From: Palsa-1150 sp036490515
GTDB lineage: Bacteria > Myxococcota_A > Polyangia > Polyangiales > Polyangiaceae
DNA length: 64,000 nucleotides
Assembly (NCBI GenBank): GCA_036490515.1
Contig: DASXDU010000019.1
Location: 1-64,000, forward strand
Direction of reading: 5' to 3'
Below are positions 9,570 through 18,958 of the stretch, piece after piece (within the stretch, counting starts at the first letter, position 1; each line of letters begins with the position of its first letter). Both the position numbers and the translations under genes were made by a program. The notes under the pieces are model-generated. The model saw only the letters and a program-made list of their open reading frames with translations, was not told the DNA's origin and ran no database searches.

Positions 9570-10463
9570 TCAGGGCCTGATGAATTTCAGCACGAAGCGG
9601 TCGCTCGTACCGCGGCGCTCGCCGGCCGCGCGCGGCGAGTCGTTCCAGTCCCGCGTGTCGGCCGGGTTCCGGAGGAAGTCGGCGGACGCGACGTGGTGGA
9701 ACCCCGCCTTCTCGATCTCGCGGATGACGAAGAGTTCGTCGATCCGGTGCGTAGTCTTCACGTCCTCGGTCCCGCTCCCTTCGGGGGCGCTGTGGTCGAC
9801 CACCACGTACTCGCCGCCATGGCGGAGGGCGTCGAAGATGGCCTTGTTCATCCTGTCGCGGTCGCCGCCCATCCACACGGTGTCGTGGTAGAAGAGGACG
9901 TCGACGACGGCGTCGAGGTTCTTCGCGTCCGGGGGGAACGGCGCGTCGAGCTCGCGGTCCGAGCGGACGACGTTCTTGTCCGCCGGGCGCTTGAGCCGGT
10001 CGGCGATGGCCTTGTCCGCGAGCTTCACGATGAACGCGTTGTTCTCGGCCCAGACGCGGCCGCGCGGGCCCACCGCGCGCGCGAGCAGCTCCGTCGTGTA
10101 GCCGCCGCCCGCCGCGATCTCGCCGACGCGGTCGCCGGGGCGCAGGCCGAGGAACGCGAGGAGCTCCCCCGGGTGGCGCCCGGCGTCGAGCTTCCTGTCC
10201 TCGGCGTCACGGTCCGGCGCGTCCACGATGGCCTGGATCGCCGGCGAGACGGGGACCTTCGTCTGCGGCGGGCGCATCGGCTCGGGGCCCTTCACCACCG
10301 GGCGCGACGGTTGCTCGGAGGGCAGCCGCGACGCGTGGAGGACGGGCCTCGCCTCGGGCGGGACGGGGATGTCGAGGTGCGGGGGGACCGAGGCCGGGGC
10401 TCCGCCGCCGCATGCGGCCGTCACGAGGAGGAGGAAGGGCAGGACCGTCGCTTTCGAGCGCAT
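9570..10463 (-). CDS. Lipoprotein with class I SAM-methyltransferase domain
   Basis: The 297-residue protein begins with a lipoprotein signal ending in LVTAAC (Cys18) and a Pro-rich linker. A methyltransferase fold follows: the SAM loop region RVGEIAAGGGYTTELLARAV near residue 115, then acidic strand ends and DALRHGGEYVVVDHSAPE. An exported methyltransferase-like protein would lack cytoplasmic SAM unless it is supplied, so the fold may be repurposed. Similar exported proteins are common as 'class I SAM-dependent methyltransferase' in proteobacteria. It follows the kinase gene by 66 bp in the same direction. Confidence 0.85.
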   Translation of the reverse strand: MRSKATVLPFLLLVTAACGGGAPASVPPHLDIPVPPEARPVLHASRLPSEQPSRPVVKGPEPMRPPQTKVPVSPAIQAIVDAPDRDAEDRKLDAGRHPGELLAFLGLRPGDRVGEIAAGGGYTTELLARAVGPRGRVWAENNAFIVKLADKAIADRLKRPADKNVVRSDRELDAPFPPDAKNLDAVVDVLFYHDTVWMGGDRDRMNKAIFDALRHGGEYVVVDHSAPEGSGTEDVKTTHRIDELFVIREIEKAGFHHVASADFLRNPADTRDWNDSPRAAGERRGTSDRFVLKFIRP

Positions 10464-10529
10464 CGCGCCCGAGGGTAGCCGAGCTGCGTCAGCGAGCGCG
10501 ATTTTCGTCGCCGGGCGCCGCGCCGCCGT

Positions 10530-12287
10530 TCACGCCGCGGGCGACTCGCTCGACGCCGCTGCCTCCGACTCGAGCTGCTGGAACAAGCCCCCCAGCTCGG
10601 GTCGGCCGCGGAGCGGCTGGCAGAAACGCGTGGCGAGCTGGACGAGCTGCGCCTCGGCGCGCTCGACGCGGGTGTTGAGGTCGACGAGGCGCTTCTGCGT
10701 GGCGTCGCGGTCGCGGTCGATGCCCAGCTCGTGGTTCGCGAGCGCCGCCCGGAGCTCGGCGATCTGGTAGTCGAGGTCGGTCACCGTCCGCTCCTTCTCC
10801 TCGGCGGACGCGTGCGCGGCACGATCGAGCGTCCGCGCTGCGAGCCACCCGTCCACGGCCTCGGCCGCCTCCCGGTACGCGCGCGAGAGCTGCGTGTGCG
10901 GCTCCTCCATCGCGCTGCGCCCCTCCCACGTCACGACCTCGCGCTGCGCGAGCTCGAACGCGCCCTTCGCGCGCGCCGAAGCGGCCGCGAGGCGCTCGAG
11001 GTTCCCGCGCGCCGTTCGTACCTCCTCGCGCGCCTTGGACGCGTCGTGCCCGAGCGCGTCCACCGCGAAGCCGAACCGCGTACGTCCGTCGCGTCCCCGC
11101 GCGTCGATGTCCTCGAGCTTGTGCTGCTCCGACGAGCTCGCGTTGCGCAGGCTCGAGAGCTCGGTGACCAGCCCCTTCACCTCCCCGAGCGTCCGCTCGA
11201 GGTCCCGGCGCGCGCCGCCGGCGCCGTCTGCGCGCGCGAGCATCTGCTCGAACACGCCGAGGCGCTTCTCCCACTGGTGCACGTCCGCCGGCGGAAGGGT
11301 CGCTGCCGGCGGGCGGGAGGACTGCGGGTCGTCCTCGGGCTCCGGCGGGACGTCGATGCCCAGCGCGTGCGCGATCGCGACGAGCTCCTGCTCGATGCGG
11401 TGGGCGTCGACGGGCCGCGCCTTCGGGTCCTTCTCGAGGAGCTGCACGATGAGGGTGTCGAGCTTCTCCGGCAGCCGCGGGTCGAGGGCCCGCGGAGGCG
11501 GAGGCTTCTCCTTCATGTGCTTGATGAGGAACGTGGTCGGGTCGTTCGCCTCGAAGGGGAGCTTGCCGGTGACGACCTCGAAGAAGATGACGCCCAGCGC
11601 ATAGAGGTCGACGCTGGGCCCCGCCTCGCCGCCCGTGATGCGCTCCGGAGCGAGGTATTGCGGCGTCCCGAAGAGCTCTCCCGCGTTCGTGAGGCGCGAG
11701 TCCCCGCGCGACTTGGCGATCCCGAAGTCGAGGATCTTCACGATGTCGGTGCCGTCGACGGGGCGGCGCACGATGAAGATGTTCTCGGGCTTGAGGTCGC
11801 GGTGGACGACGCCGAGGTCGTGCGCGCGGGCGATGCCGCGCGAGACCTGGATCATGATGGGGATGGCGCGCGGCAGAGGCACCGCCCCCTGCTCCGTCAG
11901 ATCGGCGAGCGTCTTGCCGTCGAGGAGCTCCATCACGATGTAGGTGGTGCCCTCGGGCGTCTCGCCCTGGTCGAAGATCTCGATGACGTTCGGGTGGGCC
12001 AGCGTCTGCGCGCTCTTGGCCTCGCGCCGGAACCGCTCGCGCGTCGTCGGGTCGCTCGCCAGGGCCGGGTTCATCACCTTCACGGCGCACGGCCGGTCGA
12101 CGAGCTTGTGGCGCGCACGGTACACCGTGGCCATCCCGCCCTCGCCGATCACCTCCTCGACGAGGTACCGCCCCGCGAGCGTCGAACCGATGAGCGGATC
12201 GCGGATCGACTCGAGGACGGCGCCGTCGAGGAAGCAGTACACCGACTCCGCCGGGTAGCGGATGTGGCACTGCGGGCAAGCCTTCAT
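10530..12287 (-). CDS. Ser/Thr protein kinase with N-terminal zinc ribbon and C-terminal coiled coil
   Basis: The 585-residue protein opens with a CPQCH motif (residues 4-8) and Cys18, a small zinc-ribbon-like module. A complete Hanks-type kinase follows: glycine loop about 48-55, Lys70, HRDLKPEN at 162-169 and DFG at 187-189. After a Pro-rich linker near residue 330, residues about 350-560 are Glu/Arg/Ala-rich and predicted coiled coil. There is no transmembrane segment, so it should be cytoplasmic. It is divergent from the VanW gene across 120 bp. Substrate unknown. Confidence 0.92.
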   Translation of the reverse strand: MKACPQCHIRYPAESVYCFLDGAVLESIRDPLIGSTLAGRYLVEEVIGEGGMATVYRARHKLVDRPCAVKVMNPALASDPTTRERFRREAKSAQTLAHPNVIEIFDQGETPEGTTYIVMELLDGKTLADLTEQGAVPLPRAIPIMIQVSRGIARAHDLGVVHRDLKPENIFIVRRPVDGTDIVKILDFGIAKSRGDSRLTNAGELFGTPQYLAPERITGGEAGPSVDLYALGVIFFEVVTGKLPFEANDPTTFLIKHMKEKPPPPRALDPRLPEKLDTLIVQLLEKDPKARPVDAHRIEQELVAIAHALGIDVPPEPEDDPQSSRPPAATLPPADVHQWEKRLGVFEQMLARADGAGGARRDLERTLGEVKGLVTELSSLRNASSSEQHKLEDIDARGRDGRTRFGFAVDALGHDASKAREEVRTARGNLERLAAASARAKGAFELAQREVVTWEGRSAMEEPHTQLSRAYREAAEAVDGWLAARTLDRAAHASAEEKERTVTDLDYQIAELRAALANHELGIDRDRDATQKRLVDLNTRVERAEAQLVQLATRFCQPLRGRPELGGLFQQLESEAAASSESPAA

Positions 12288-12335
12288 CGCGCCCGAAAAG
12301 CGGACCTGAATGCCCGGATTTGCGCAAGGCCCGAA

Positions 12336-12354
12336 TTGGCTTCGTTTGGCTTCG
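12336..12354. promoter_or_regulatory. Direct repeat TTGGCTTCG x2 in a divergent promoter region
   Basis: Two identical 9-bp copies, with starts 10 bp apart (one helical turn), sit in the 120-bp gap between the kinase and VanW genes. This is where a regulator could affect both. No protein is known to bind here; the role is inferred from position only. Confidence 0.3.
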
Positions 12355-12407
12355 ACGGCCGGGATGACGGATACTCGGGGCGGGCGTTACACCGGGGAGA
12401 GACCGCC

Positions 12408-13841
12408 TTGAGCCGCGCACGATTGCCTCGATTCACTGGGCTCCTCCTCCTCGCTGCGCTCGCGGCGGCGGGGGGCGGTGGCGCGTGGGCGGCGAGCACC
12501 CGGTGGCTGCCGCTCGCCACGGCGAACGCGCCCGACCGCGGCCTCCCCGGGCTTCGCGTCGACGGCGTCACCGTGAACGGCGCGGTGCGGCCCGTCGTCG
12601 AGGCCCGCGCCGAGGCCCTCCTCGGCCGCCGCGTGCGCCTCGTCCTGCGCGAGGGGGGCGCCGTGAACACGGTGGTCGAGGCGTCACTCGGCGATCTCGG
12701 GGTCTCGGTCGACGTCGACGCCGCGACCTCGCGCGCGCTGCGCCTGGGCCGCACGCAGGACGTCCTCGCGCGCGCCCGCCTCGCCGACCGCGCCCGCCGC
12801 GGGGACCTCGACGTCCCGCTCGAGCCGCAGGTCGATCCGCGCGTCGTCGTCGACCGCCTGGCCCCCCTCGCGGAGGATCTCGACGTCCCTCCCGCGCCTG
12901 CGCGGCTCGATCTCGACGCGCACGACATCGTCGGCGAGGTGGACGGGCGCGCCATCGACGCCGACGGCGCCGCGGCGAACATCGCGGCTGCGGCGCTCGA
13001 CCCGGGCATCGTCGAGGTGGAGGTCCCTACCGTCTCGGTCGAGCCGGCCGTCACGCGCTCGTCGCTCGCGCGCATCGACATCTCCCACGTGATGGCGTCC
13101 TTCGAGACGTACTTCTCGCGTATGGGGGACCAGGGACCCCGCGCGCGCAACATCGAGGTCGCCGCCTCGCACGTCAACGGCACGGTCATCGAGGTCGGGC
13201 AGTCCGTGAGCTTCAACGAGGTCGTCGGCCCGCGCACCGAGGACAACGGGTTCAAGCACGCGTTCGAGATCCTCAAGGGCGAGATGGTCGAGGGCACGGG
13301 CGGCGGCACCTGCCAGGTCGCCTCCACGCTGCACGCCATCGCCTTCTTCGGCGGGCTCGACATCATCCAGCGCCTGCCCCACTCGCGCCCGAGCGGCTAC
13401 ATCCCGGCGGGGCTCGACGCGACCGTCGTCTACCCCGTCGTCGACCTCAAGCTCCGCAACCCCTTCCCGTTCCCGGTGGTCGTCCACGCGACGGTCACGG
13501 CCAACAAGATCAAGATGGAGCTCCTCGGCGCCGACAAGCCCGCCGACGTGACCTTCGGCAAGAGCGTGCTGTCGACCACGCCGTTCACGCGCAAGGTGGT
13601 CGAGGACCCCGGCGTCGCGAAGCCCAAGCGAAAGCAGAAGGGCATCGAGGGGATGGAGCTCTTCCGGTCGCGCGTCATCGCGTACCACGACGGGCGCCGC
13701 AAGGTGGAGAACGGGCGCGACGTGTATCCGCCGACCACCGAGATCTGGCACGTCCCGCCGGGGTTCGACGAGAGCACGCTGCCGCCGCTCGGAATGGACA
13801 TGCCGAAGGACGAGCCGCCGAAGTCGCAGGCGGGGCTGTAG
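12408..13841 (+). CDS. VanW family protein
   Basis: The start is TTG at 12408, preceded by GGGGAGA at a good distance; it places a basic residue then a hydrophobic signal/anchor (LLLLAALAAA) at the N-terminus of a 477-residue protein. Residues about 250-380 form the VanW domain, including SFNEVVGPRTEDNGF, GGGTCQVASTLHA and LRNPFPFPVVV. A putative peptidoglycan-binding region precedes it. VanW-domain proteins are envelope proteins of poorly known function. Co-orientation with the lytic transglycosylase downstream, 60 bp away, supports a cell-wall role. Confidence 0.9.
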   Translation: MSRARLPRFTGLLLLAALAAAGGGGAWAASTRWLPLATANAPDRGLPGLRVDGVTVNGAVRPVVEARAEALLGRRVRLVLREGGAVNTVVEASLGDLGVSVDVDAATSRALRLGRTQDVLARARLADRARRGDLDVPLEPQVDPRVVVDRLAPLAEDLDVPPAPARLDLDAHDIVGEVDGRAIDADGAAANIAAAALDPGIVEVEVPTVSVEPAVTRSSLARIDISHVMASFETYFSRMGDQGPRARNIEVAASHVNGTVIEVGQSVSFNEVVGPRTEDNGFKHAFEILKGEMVEGTGGGTCQVASTLHAIAFFGGLDIIQRLPHSRPSGYIPAGLDATVVYPVVDLKLRNPFPFPVVVHATVTANKIKMELLGADKPADVTFGKSVLSTTPFTRKVVEDPGVAKPKRKQKGIEGMELFRSRVIAYHDGRRKVENGRDVYPPTTEIWHVPPGFDESTLPPLGMDMPKDEPPKSQAGL

Positions 13842-13901
13842 AGGCGCGACGCAGGCCGTCTCGCCGGGTTCTCCCGCCGAATTTGACCCTCCTCCACCTA
13901 C

Positions 13902-15908
13902 ATGCGACGGTTCGCGGGCATGGCGTCCCCTCCCGCGCGGCTTGCCGCCTCCGGGATCGGCCTCGCGTTGCTCGTCGGCCTGTCGACGGCAGCCGCGGCC
14001 GAGCCCCACTCGCAAAGGCCCTCGAAGACCGCGAAGGGCGCCGCGTCTCACGGCCCGACGCACGGGCCTGACGCCGGCGCACGCCGCGCGATCGCCGGCG
14101 GCCCGACGGCGGAGGAAAGCGCGAACGGCGTCGAGAGCCCGGAGCTCAAGACGCTGCGCGAGGCCGAGAAGGAGCTCTTCCCGCAGGCCTCCCCCGCGCC
14201 CGGCAACCACTGGCCGTCCGACCTGCCGCTTCTCCTCCCCGGCGACGAGATCCCCCACGTCAGCGCGACGGGTCTTCCGCCCGCCGAGCCCTCGCCGCCG
14301 CCCGCGCCCGACGCCTCGCGCGACCTCTCGTGGCTCACGCGCCTCGAGCTCCCCGATCTCCCCGTCCGCTGGGACGAGCGCCTCGTGCGCTACCTCGAGT
14401 GGTTCAAGGACGACCCGCGCGGCCACGCCACCTTCGCGAGCCTCTACAAGCACTCGGGGCGCTACGCGTCGATGATGCGCCGCGCGCTCCACAAGAAGAA
14501 CCTGCCCGAGGACCTCGTCTGGGTCTCGATGATCGAGAGCGGCTTCCAGCCTGTGGCCCGCTCCTCGGTCGGCGCGATGGGTCTCTGGCAGTTCATGCCC
14601 GAGACGGCGCGCATCTACGGGCTCACCGTCGACCGCTGGATCGACCAGCGCATGAGCGCTCCTCTCGAGACGGACGCCGCCGCCGACTTCCTCGGCGACC
14701 TCCACCGGCGCTTCGGCAGCTGGGAGCTCGCGCTCGCGGCGTACGACATGGGCTACGGCGGCCTCGCGTCCGTCGTCCGCCGCTACAACACGAACGACTT
14801 CTGGTCGCTCGCGCGCACCGAGGGCACCCTGCCGTGGGAGACCACGCTCTACGTGCCCAAGATCCTGGCGGCGGCCGTCGTCACGCACAACCTCGCCACC
14901 TTCGGCTTCGCCGAGCTGCAGGTCGACCCGCCCGTCGAGACCGACGAGGTCACCGTCCCGCCGGGGACGCCGCTGGGCGTCGTCGCGCAGGCCGTCGGCA
15001 CGTCGACCAAGGAGCTCGAGGCGCTCAACCCGGAGCTCCGCGCCGCACGTACCCCCCCGGCCGGCGAGGGCGAGACGGCGTACGCGGTGAAGGTCCCCGC
15101 CGGAAAGGGCGGGGTCGCCTCGCAGACGCTCGCGCGGACGCACAAGGACCAGCCGCCGCTCGAGCGCTACGTCGTCCGCTTCGGCGAGACGCTCGACCAG
15201 ATCGCGGCCGCGCACCGCACGACCACGCAGAAGCTCGTCGACCTGAACGCCATCGCCCCGGGCGAAGCCCTGCGCGGCGGCACGCTGCTCCTCGTGCCGA
15301 GCACCGACGGCGCCATCGCCGCGCCGACGGCCGTCGCCCCGGGGCCGAAGCAGAGCGTCGTCGTCCCCGCGGACGTCTTCGTCTACCCCGATCGCCGCCG
15401 CGTCTTCTACCGCGTGCAGATCGGCGACACGCTCAAGGAGATCGCCTCCGCGCTCCACGTCGGCATGGACGACCTCGATCGCTGGAACGACATCGACCCG
15501 GGCGCGCGCCTCCAGGAGGGGATGACCCTGCAGGCGTTCGTCCCCGAGAAGGCGGACCTCTCGGGCGTCGTCACCGTCCCCGAGAGCGATCTCCACGTGC
15601 TCGCCGTCGGCTCGGACGAGTTCTTCGCGTCGCTCGAGCACGACCGGAACATCCGGCGCGTCGTCGTCACCGTGAGGGCGGGCGACACGCTCGAGTCCAT
15701 CGGCAAGCGCTTCGACGTCCCGGCGAAGACGATGGAGCGCGTGAACCGCCGCGGCAGGAGCGACGCGCTCCACGCCGGCGACACGGTCGTCGTCTACGCC
15801 CCTGCGGGCGTCGGAGCGGGCGGACCGGCGGCGACGGCGAGCGCGTCCGGCGGTCCCGTGCCGCTCGGGCCTCTGCCGCCTGCGCCCGTGCCCGATCTCC
15901 TGCCCTGA
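13902..15908 (+). CDS. MltD-like membrane-bound lytic transglycosylase with LysM repeats
   Basis: The 668-residue protein has an N-terminal signal (GLALLVGLSTAAAAE). Next is an SLT domain with catalytic Glu in VSMIESGFQP, then GLWQFMPETARIYGL and the LALAAYDMGYGG block. Three to four LysM modules for peptidoglycan binding follow (for example YVVRFGETLDQIAAAHR and VTVRAGDTLESIGKRF). It cleaves the glycan strand to 1,6-anhydro-muropeptides in the periplasm. This is the MltD arrangement with a longer C-terminus. The start could also be the ATG at 13920, since no strong ribosome-binding site separates them. Confidence 0.93.
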   Translation: MRRFAGMASPPARLAASGIGLALLVGLSTAAAAEPHSQRPSKTAKGAASHGPTHGPDAGARRAIAGGPTAEESANGVESPELKTLREAEKELFPQASPAPGNHWPSDLPLLLPGDEIPHVSATGLPPAEPSPPPAPDASRDLSWLTRLELPDLPVRWDERLVRYLEWFKDDPRGHATFASLYKHSGRYASMMRRALHKKNLPEDLVWVSMIESGFQPVARSSVGAMGLWQFMPETARIYGLTVDRWIDQRMSAPLETDAAADFLGDLHRRFGSWELALAAYDMGYGGLASVVRRYNTNDFWSLARTEGTLPWETTLYVPKILAAAVVTHNLATFGFAELQVDPPVETDEVTVPPGTPLGVVAQAVGTSTKELEALNPELRAARTPPAGEGETAYAVKVPAGKGGVASQTLARTHKDQPPLERYVVRFGETLDQIAAAHRTTTQKLVDLNAIAPGEALRGGTLLLVPSTDGAIAAPTAVAPGPKQSVVVPADVFVYPDRRRVFYRVQIGDTLKEIASALHVGMDDLDRWNDIDPGARLQEGMTLQAFVPEKADLSGVVTVPESDLHVLAVGSDEFFASLEHDRNIRRVVVTVRAGDTLESIGKRFDVPAKTMERVNRRGRSDALHAGDTVVVYAPAGVGAGGPAATASASGGPVPLGPLPPAPVPDLLP

Positions 15909-15970
15909 CGAGCCCGTCGGCGCGATTTCACGCGTGCCCGGATCATCGAACGTGCGGGAGAATCGACCGC

Positions 15971-16849
15971 ATGACGACGCAGGGCACACCCAACGCGAGC
16001 AGCTCCGGCGAGTTTCGCATCCTCGGCGAGCGCGCCGTCCACCGCCTCGGCTTCGGCGCGATGCGCATCACCGGCAAGGGCATCTGGGGCCCGCCGAAGG
16101 ACCGCGACGAGGCGCTCCGCGTCCTTCGCAGGCTGCCCGCGCTCGGCGTGAACTTCGTCGACACGGCCGACGCCTACGGACCCTTCGTCAGCGAGGACCT
16201 CCTCCGCGAGGCGCTCCACCCCTACGACGGCGTCGTCGTCGCGACCAAGGGCGGCCTCACGCGGCACGGCCCCGACAGCTGGGCGCCCCTCGGCCGTCCC
16301 GAGTACCTGCGCCAGTGCGCGCTCATGAGCATGCGCCGCCTCGGCGTCGATCGCATCGAGCTCTGGCAGCTCCACCGCATCGACCCCAAGGTGCCCCGCG
16401 AGGAGCAGCTCGACTGCATCGCGCAGATGCGGAAGGAAGGCCTCTTCCACTACGTGGGGCTCAGCGAGGTGAACGTCGAGGAGGTCGAGGCCGCGCGGAA
16501 GCACTTCCCCGTCGCCACCGTCCAGAACCGCTACAACCTCGTCGACCGCCAGAGCGAGGACGTGCTCGCGTACTGCGAGAGGCACGGCATCGGCTTCATC
16601 CCCTGGTTTCCGCTCGGCGCGGGCTCGCTCGCGGGGCCCGCGTCGGCGCTCGCGAAGGTCGCCGCACGCCTCGGCGTCACGCCGGGGCAGGTCGCGCTCG
16701 CGTGGACGCTGAAGCGCTCGAAGGTGATGCTTCCCATCCCCGGCACGTCGAAGGTCGACCACCTCGAGCAGAACGTCGCCGCCGCCGCGGTGAAGCTGAC
16801 GGACGAGGACTTCGCGGAGCTCGACGCGCAGGGGCGCGGCAAGGCGTAG
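15971..16849 (+). CDS. Aldo/keto reductase
   Basis: The 292-residue protein is an NAD(P)H-dependent oxidoreductase with the (beta/alpha)8 aldo-keto reductase tetrad: Asp and Tyr in NFVDTADAYG, Lys in VVVATKGG and His in WQLHRID. The C-terminal cofactor region IPGTSKVDHLEQN is typical of the YajO/Tas-like group. Substrate is unknown. It stands alone, with an ATG 62 bp after the transglycosylase stop, and is followed by a long tandem-repeat region. Confidence 0.93.
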   Translation: MTTQGTPNASSSGEFRILGERAVHRLGFGAMRITGKGIWGPPKDRDEALRVLRRLPALGVNFVDTADAYGPFVSEDLLREALHPYDGVVVATKGGLTRHGPDSWAPLGRPEYLRQCALMSMRRLGVDRIELWQLHRIDPKVPREEQLDCIAQMRKEGLFHYVGLSEVNVEEVEAARKHFPVATVQNRYNLVDRQSEDVLAYCERHGIGFIPWFPLGAGSLAGPASALAKVAARLGVTPGQVALAWTLKRSKVMLPIPGTSKVDHLEQNVAAAAVKLTDEDFAELDAQGRGKA

Positions 16850-16888
16850 GGAAGAGCGACACTCGCACCCCGTCCCACCGGCGCCTCC

Positions 16889-17245
16889 GCGTTGCCAGCC
16901 GGCAAGGCGTCGATGCCGGCCGAAGAAGCGTCATCGACGCCTGCAAAGACGGCTGTGTCGACCGACAAAGCGGCCTTTCCGGTCGGCATCGCGGCACGGC
17001 CTGTCGTCACGGCGGTCTTCGCGGTCGGCGTCGCGGCGTTGCCGGTCGGCACAGCGGTCTTCGCGGTCGGCATCGCCGCGTTGCCGGTCGTCACGGCGGT
17101 CTTCGCGGTCGGCGTCGCCGCTTTGTCGGTCGGCACAGCGGTCTTCGCGGTCGGCGTCGCCGCTTTGTCGGTCGGCACGGCGGTCTTCGCGGTCGGCGTC
17201 GCCGCTTTGTCGGGCATCACGGCGGTCTTCGTGGTCGTGATCGGC
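16889..17245. repeat. Tandem array of seventeen 21-bp units (higher-order period 42 bp)
   Basis: Units of exactly 21 bp run without gaps; the inner ten alternate between a GTCTTCGCGGTCGGC type and a GCGTTGCCGGTCGGC type, giving a 42-bp super-period. The first four units are degenerate. Because 21 is divisible by three, long frames are open on both strands. The plus strand reads heptads like LPVGTAV (TTG 16892 to 17452, 186 aa) and the minus strand reads KTAVPTD-type repeats. No ribosome-binding site supports either, so I record a repeat rather than a gene. It lies between convergent genes. Confidence 0.9.
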
Positions 17246-17432
17246 GCCTCGCAGGTCGCCCGAGCGACGTCCGCGCTCGCACATGCGGCATCCGCTGGGC
17301 TTCCGTCGGCACGCGGCCGGCATCTTGCTGCCGGGTCCTCCATGCGTGCCTGGGAACTCGCTTGCGACGCGCTCCTCGCACTGTCGAGCAACCGACGAGC
17401 AGGAGACAGTGCGCGTGCGCGAGGACGAGAGA

Positions 17433-17469
17433 ATCCTCTTGTTCGGTCTTGACAGGGCGCTACCCGCGC
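17433..17469. repeat. Dispersed 37-bp element, copy B
   Basis: This is the same 37 bases as window positions 1-37 with one mismatch. It is again followed by GCGCCC units and the stop codon of a minus-strand gene, here the FadL-type protein. The two host genes are unrelated, so the element has moved or been copied as a unit with the hexamers. Confidence 0.88.
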
Positions 17470-17489
17470 CCGCGCCCGCGCCCGCGCCC
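17466..17489. repeat. GCGCCC hexanucleotide array (4 copies)
   Basis: Four perfect units end inside the TAG stop (17491-17489) of the minus-strand outer-membrane protein gene. Compare about 15 units at 53-141, behind the other copy of the flanking element. Confidence 0.85.
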
Positions 17490-18958
17490 TAGAACCTGTA
17501 CTCCAGCCCCACTCCCAGCACGTCCGCCTTCGCGCTGTACGTCCCCCCGTTGATCGCCGCCGCCTGCGTCGGGTTGCCCTTCACGGGGTTCACCGCCGTC
17601 AGCGCGGCGTCTTGCGGCGGCACGGTGACGTTGCTCGCGAACACGTGCGAGTAGACCGCGTCGAGCCGCAGGTGCTTGCCGATGAACAGACCCCCTCCGA
17701 TCGACGCGAGCACCTTGTTGCTGTCGATCGTCAGCGGCGACACGTAGTCCGTCTTGATGCCGCTCGTCTCGTACGCGAAGCCGACGCGCGGCTGGAGCGC
17801 ATAGTCGCCGATCGCGAACTTGTACTCGCCGCCGAGGCGCACGCTGTTCGAGTCCTGCCCGCCGCGCGCGATCGAGATCGGCGACACGGCGAACGGGCTC
17901 GGGAAGCCCGTGACGCCGACGAGCTGGATGTTCGTCGGCGTGATGTCGATCGACTGGTGCTCCGACCAGAACTCGCGCACGTACGCGAGCTCGATGCGCA
18001 GATCGTGCTCCTCGTCGAGGGGCCGCACCTCGACGCCGGCGCGGAAGACGCCCGGCAGCTCGAAGCGGACGTTTGCCTTGTCGCCCTGCTGGCTGGCGTT
18101 GTCGAACTCGACCGCCGTCGGAAGCCGCACGTCGACCGTCGCGGGCGCGTGAACGATGAACGGCAGCTGCCCGCTCACGCCGAAGCGGATGATCCTCGCG
18201 GGCACGTACGTGATGCCCGCGTTCCCGCTCGGCGCGAAGATGGGGCCCACCTTGAGCTGGCTGTAGGCGTCGTAGTTCGGGTCCTCGGGGGCGCCCACGA
18301 GGCCGTCGCGCGGGCTCGCGCTGAAGACGTCGGTCGACTTGAACGTGCCCGTGAGCATCTCGAAGCCCGCGCCGATGCGGAGTTCCTCGATCGGCTTCCA
18401 TGCGGCCCAGAGCCCGATGACCGCGAGGAGCGAGCCGTCGAGCGACACGAGCGAGTAGCGCTGCGGCGCGGGCCCCTGCGTGCCGTCGGGGTTGGTGATG
18501 GTGAGCGGGTAGCTCGTCACGGGCGTCATCGGCGCGTAGACGCCGCCTGCGATCGCGAACTCCTGCCTCGCGCCGAACCGGTAGGACGCCGCCACCGTCG
18601 GGATGGGGAGGACCGGCGTCGAGCCGTTCACCTGGGGGAATTGCTGGATGAAGGTCGTCCCCGTGGCGCTCGTCGTCTGCGCCTGGCGCGTGAAGCCGCT
18701 CGTGTAGTGGAGCCACGACGCGTCGAGCAGGATGCTCGACGGCGCGTCCACGATGCCGGCGGGGTTGTACCAGATGGCCCCGAGGTCGTCGGCGCCGGCG
18801 ACGAACGCTCCGCCGCGGCCCAGCGGTCGCACGCCGCGATCCGAGAAGTAGAGGCCCGCCGCGCGCGCGTCCTTCGCGCCGAGGAGCGCGTTCGCGCCGA
18901 GCACCGCGCCCAGTACCACCCCCACCGCGACCGGCGTCGCGATCGTCCGTGTCGTCAT
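17489..18958 (-). CDS. FadL/OmpP1/TodX family outer-membrane transport protein
   Basis: The 489-residue protein has a signal peptide ending near ARA. The mature N-terminus is AGLYFSDRGVRPLGRGGAFV followed by ADDLGAIWYNPAG, the hallmark of FadL-type hydrophobic-compound channels, then beta-strand repeats to the C-terminal LGVGLEYRF. It should form a barrel importing long-chain fatty acids or other hydrophobic molecules. Its ATG overlaps the stop of the large lipoprotein gene by one base (TGATG), so the two are probably made together. Confidence 0.9.
   Translation of the reverse strand: MTTRTIATPVAVGVVLGAVLGANALLGAKDARAAGLYFSDRGVRPLGRGGAFVAGADDLGAIWYNPAGIVDAPSSILLDASWLHYTSGFTRQAQTTSATGTTFIQQFPQVNGSTPVLPIPTVAASYRFGARQEFAIAGGVYAPMTPVTSYPLTITNPDGTQGPAPQRYSLVSLDGSLLAVIGLWAAWKPIEELRIGAGFEMLTGTFKSTDVFSASPRDGLVGAPEDPNYDAYSQLKVGPIFAPSGNAGITYVPARIIRFGVSGQLPFIVHAPATVDVRLPTAVEFDNASQQGDKANVRFELPGVFRAGVEVRPLDEEHDLRIELAYVREFWSEHQSIDITPTNIQLVGVTGFPSPFAVSPISIARGGQDSNSVRLGGEYKFAIGDYALQPRVGFAYETSGIKTDYVSPLTIDSNKVLASIGGGLFIGKHLRLDAVYSHVFASNVTVPPQDAALTAVNPVKGNPTQAAAINGGTYSAKADVLGVGLEYRF

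Noticed and set aside
16889..17245. Possible CRISPR array
   Set aside because: Units are contiguous 21/42-bp repeats without unique spacers; no cas genes are present.
16531..17391. Minus-strand 286-aa frame across the 21-bp array (KTAVPTD repeats)
   Set aside because: Its C-terminal half is antisense to the aldo/keto reductase and it has no initiation signals.
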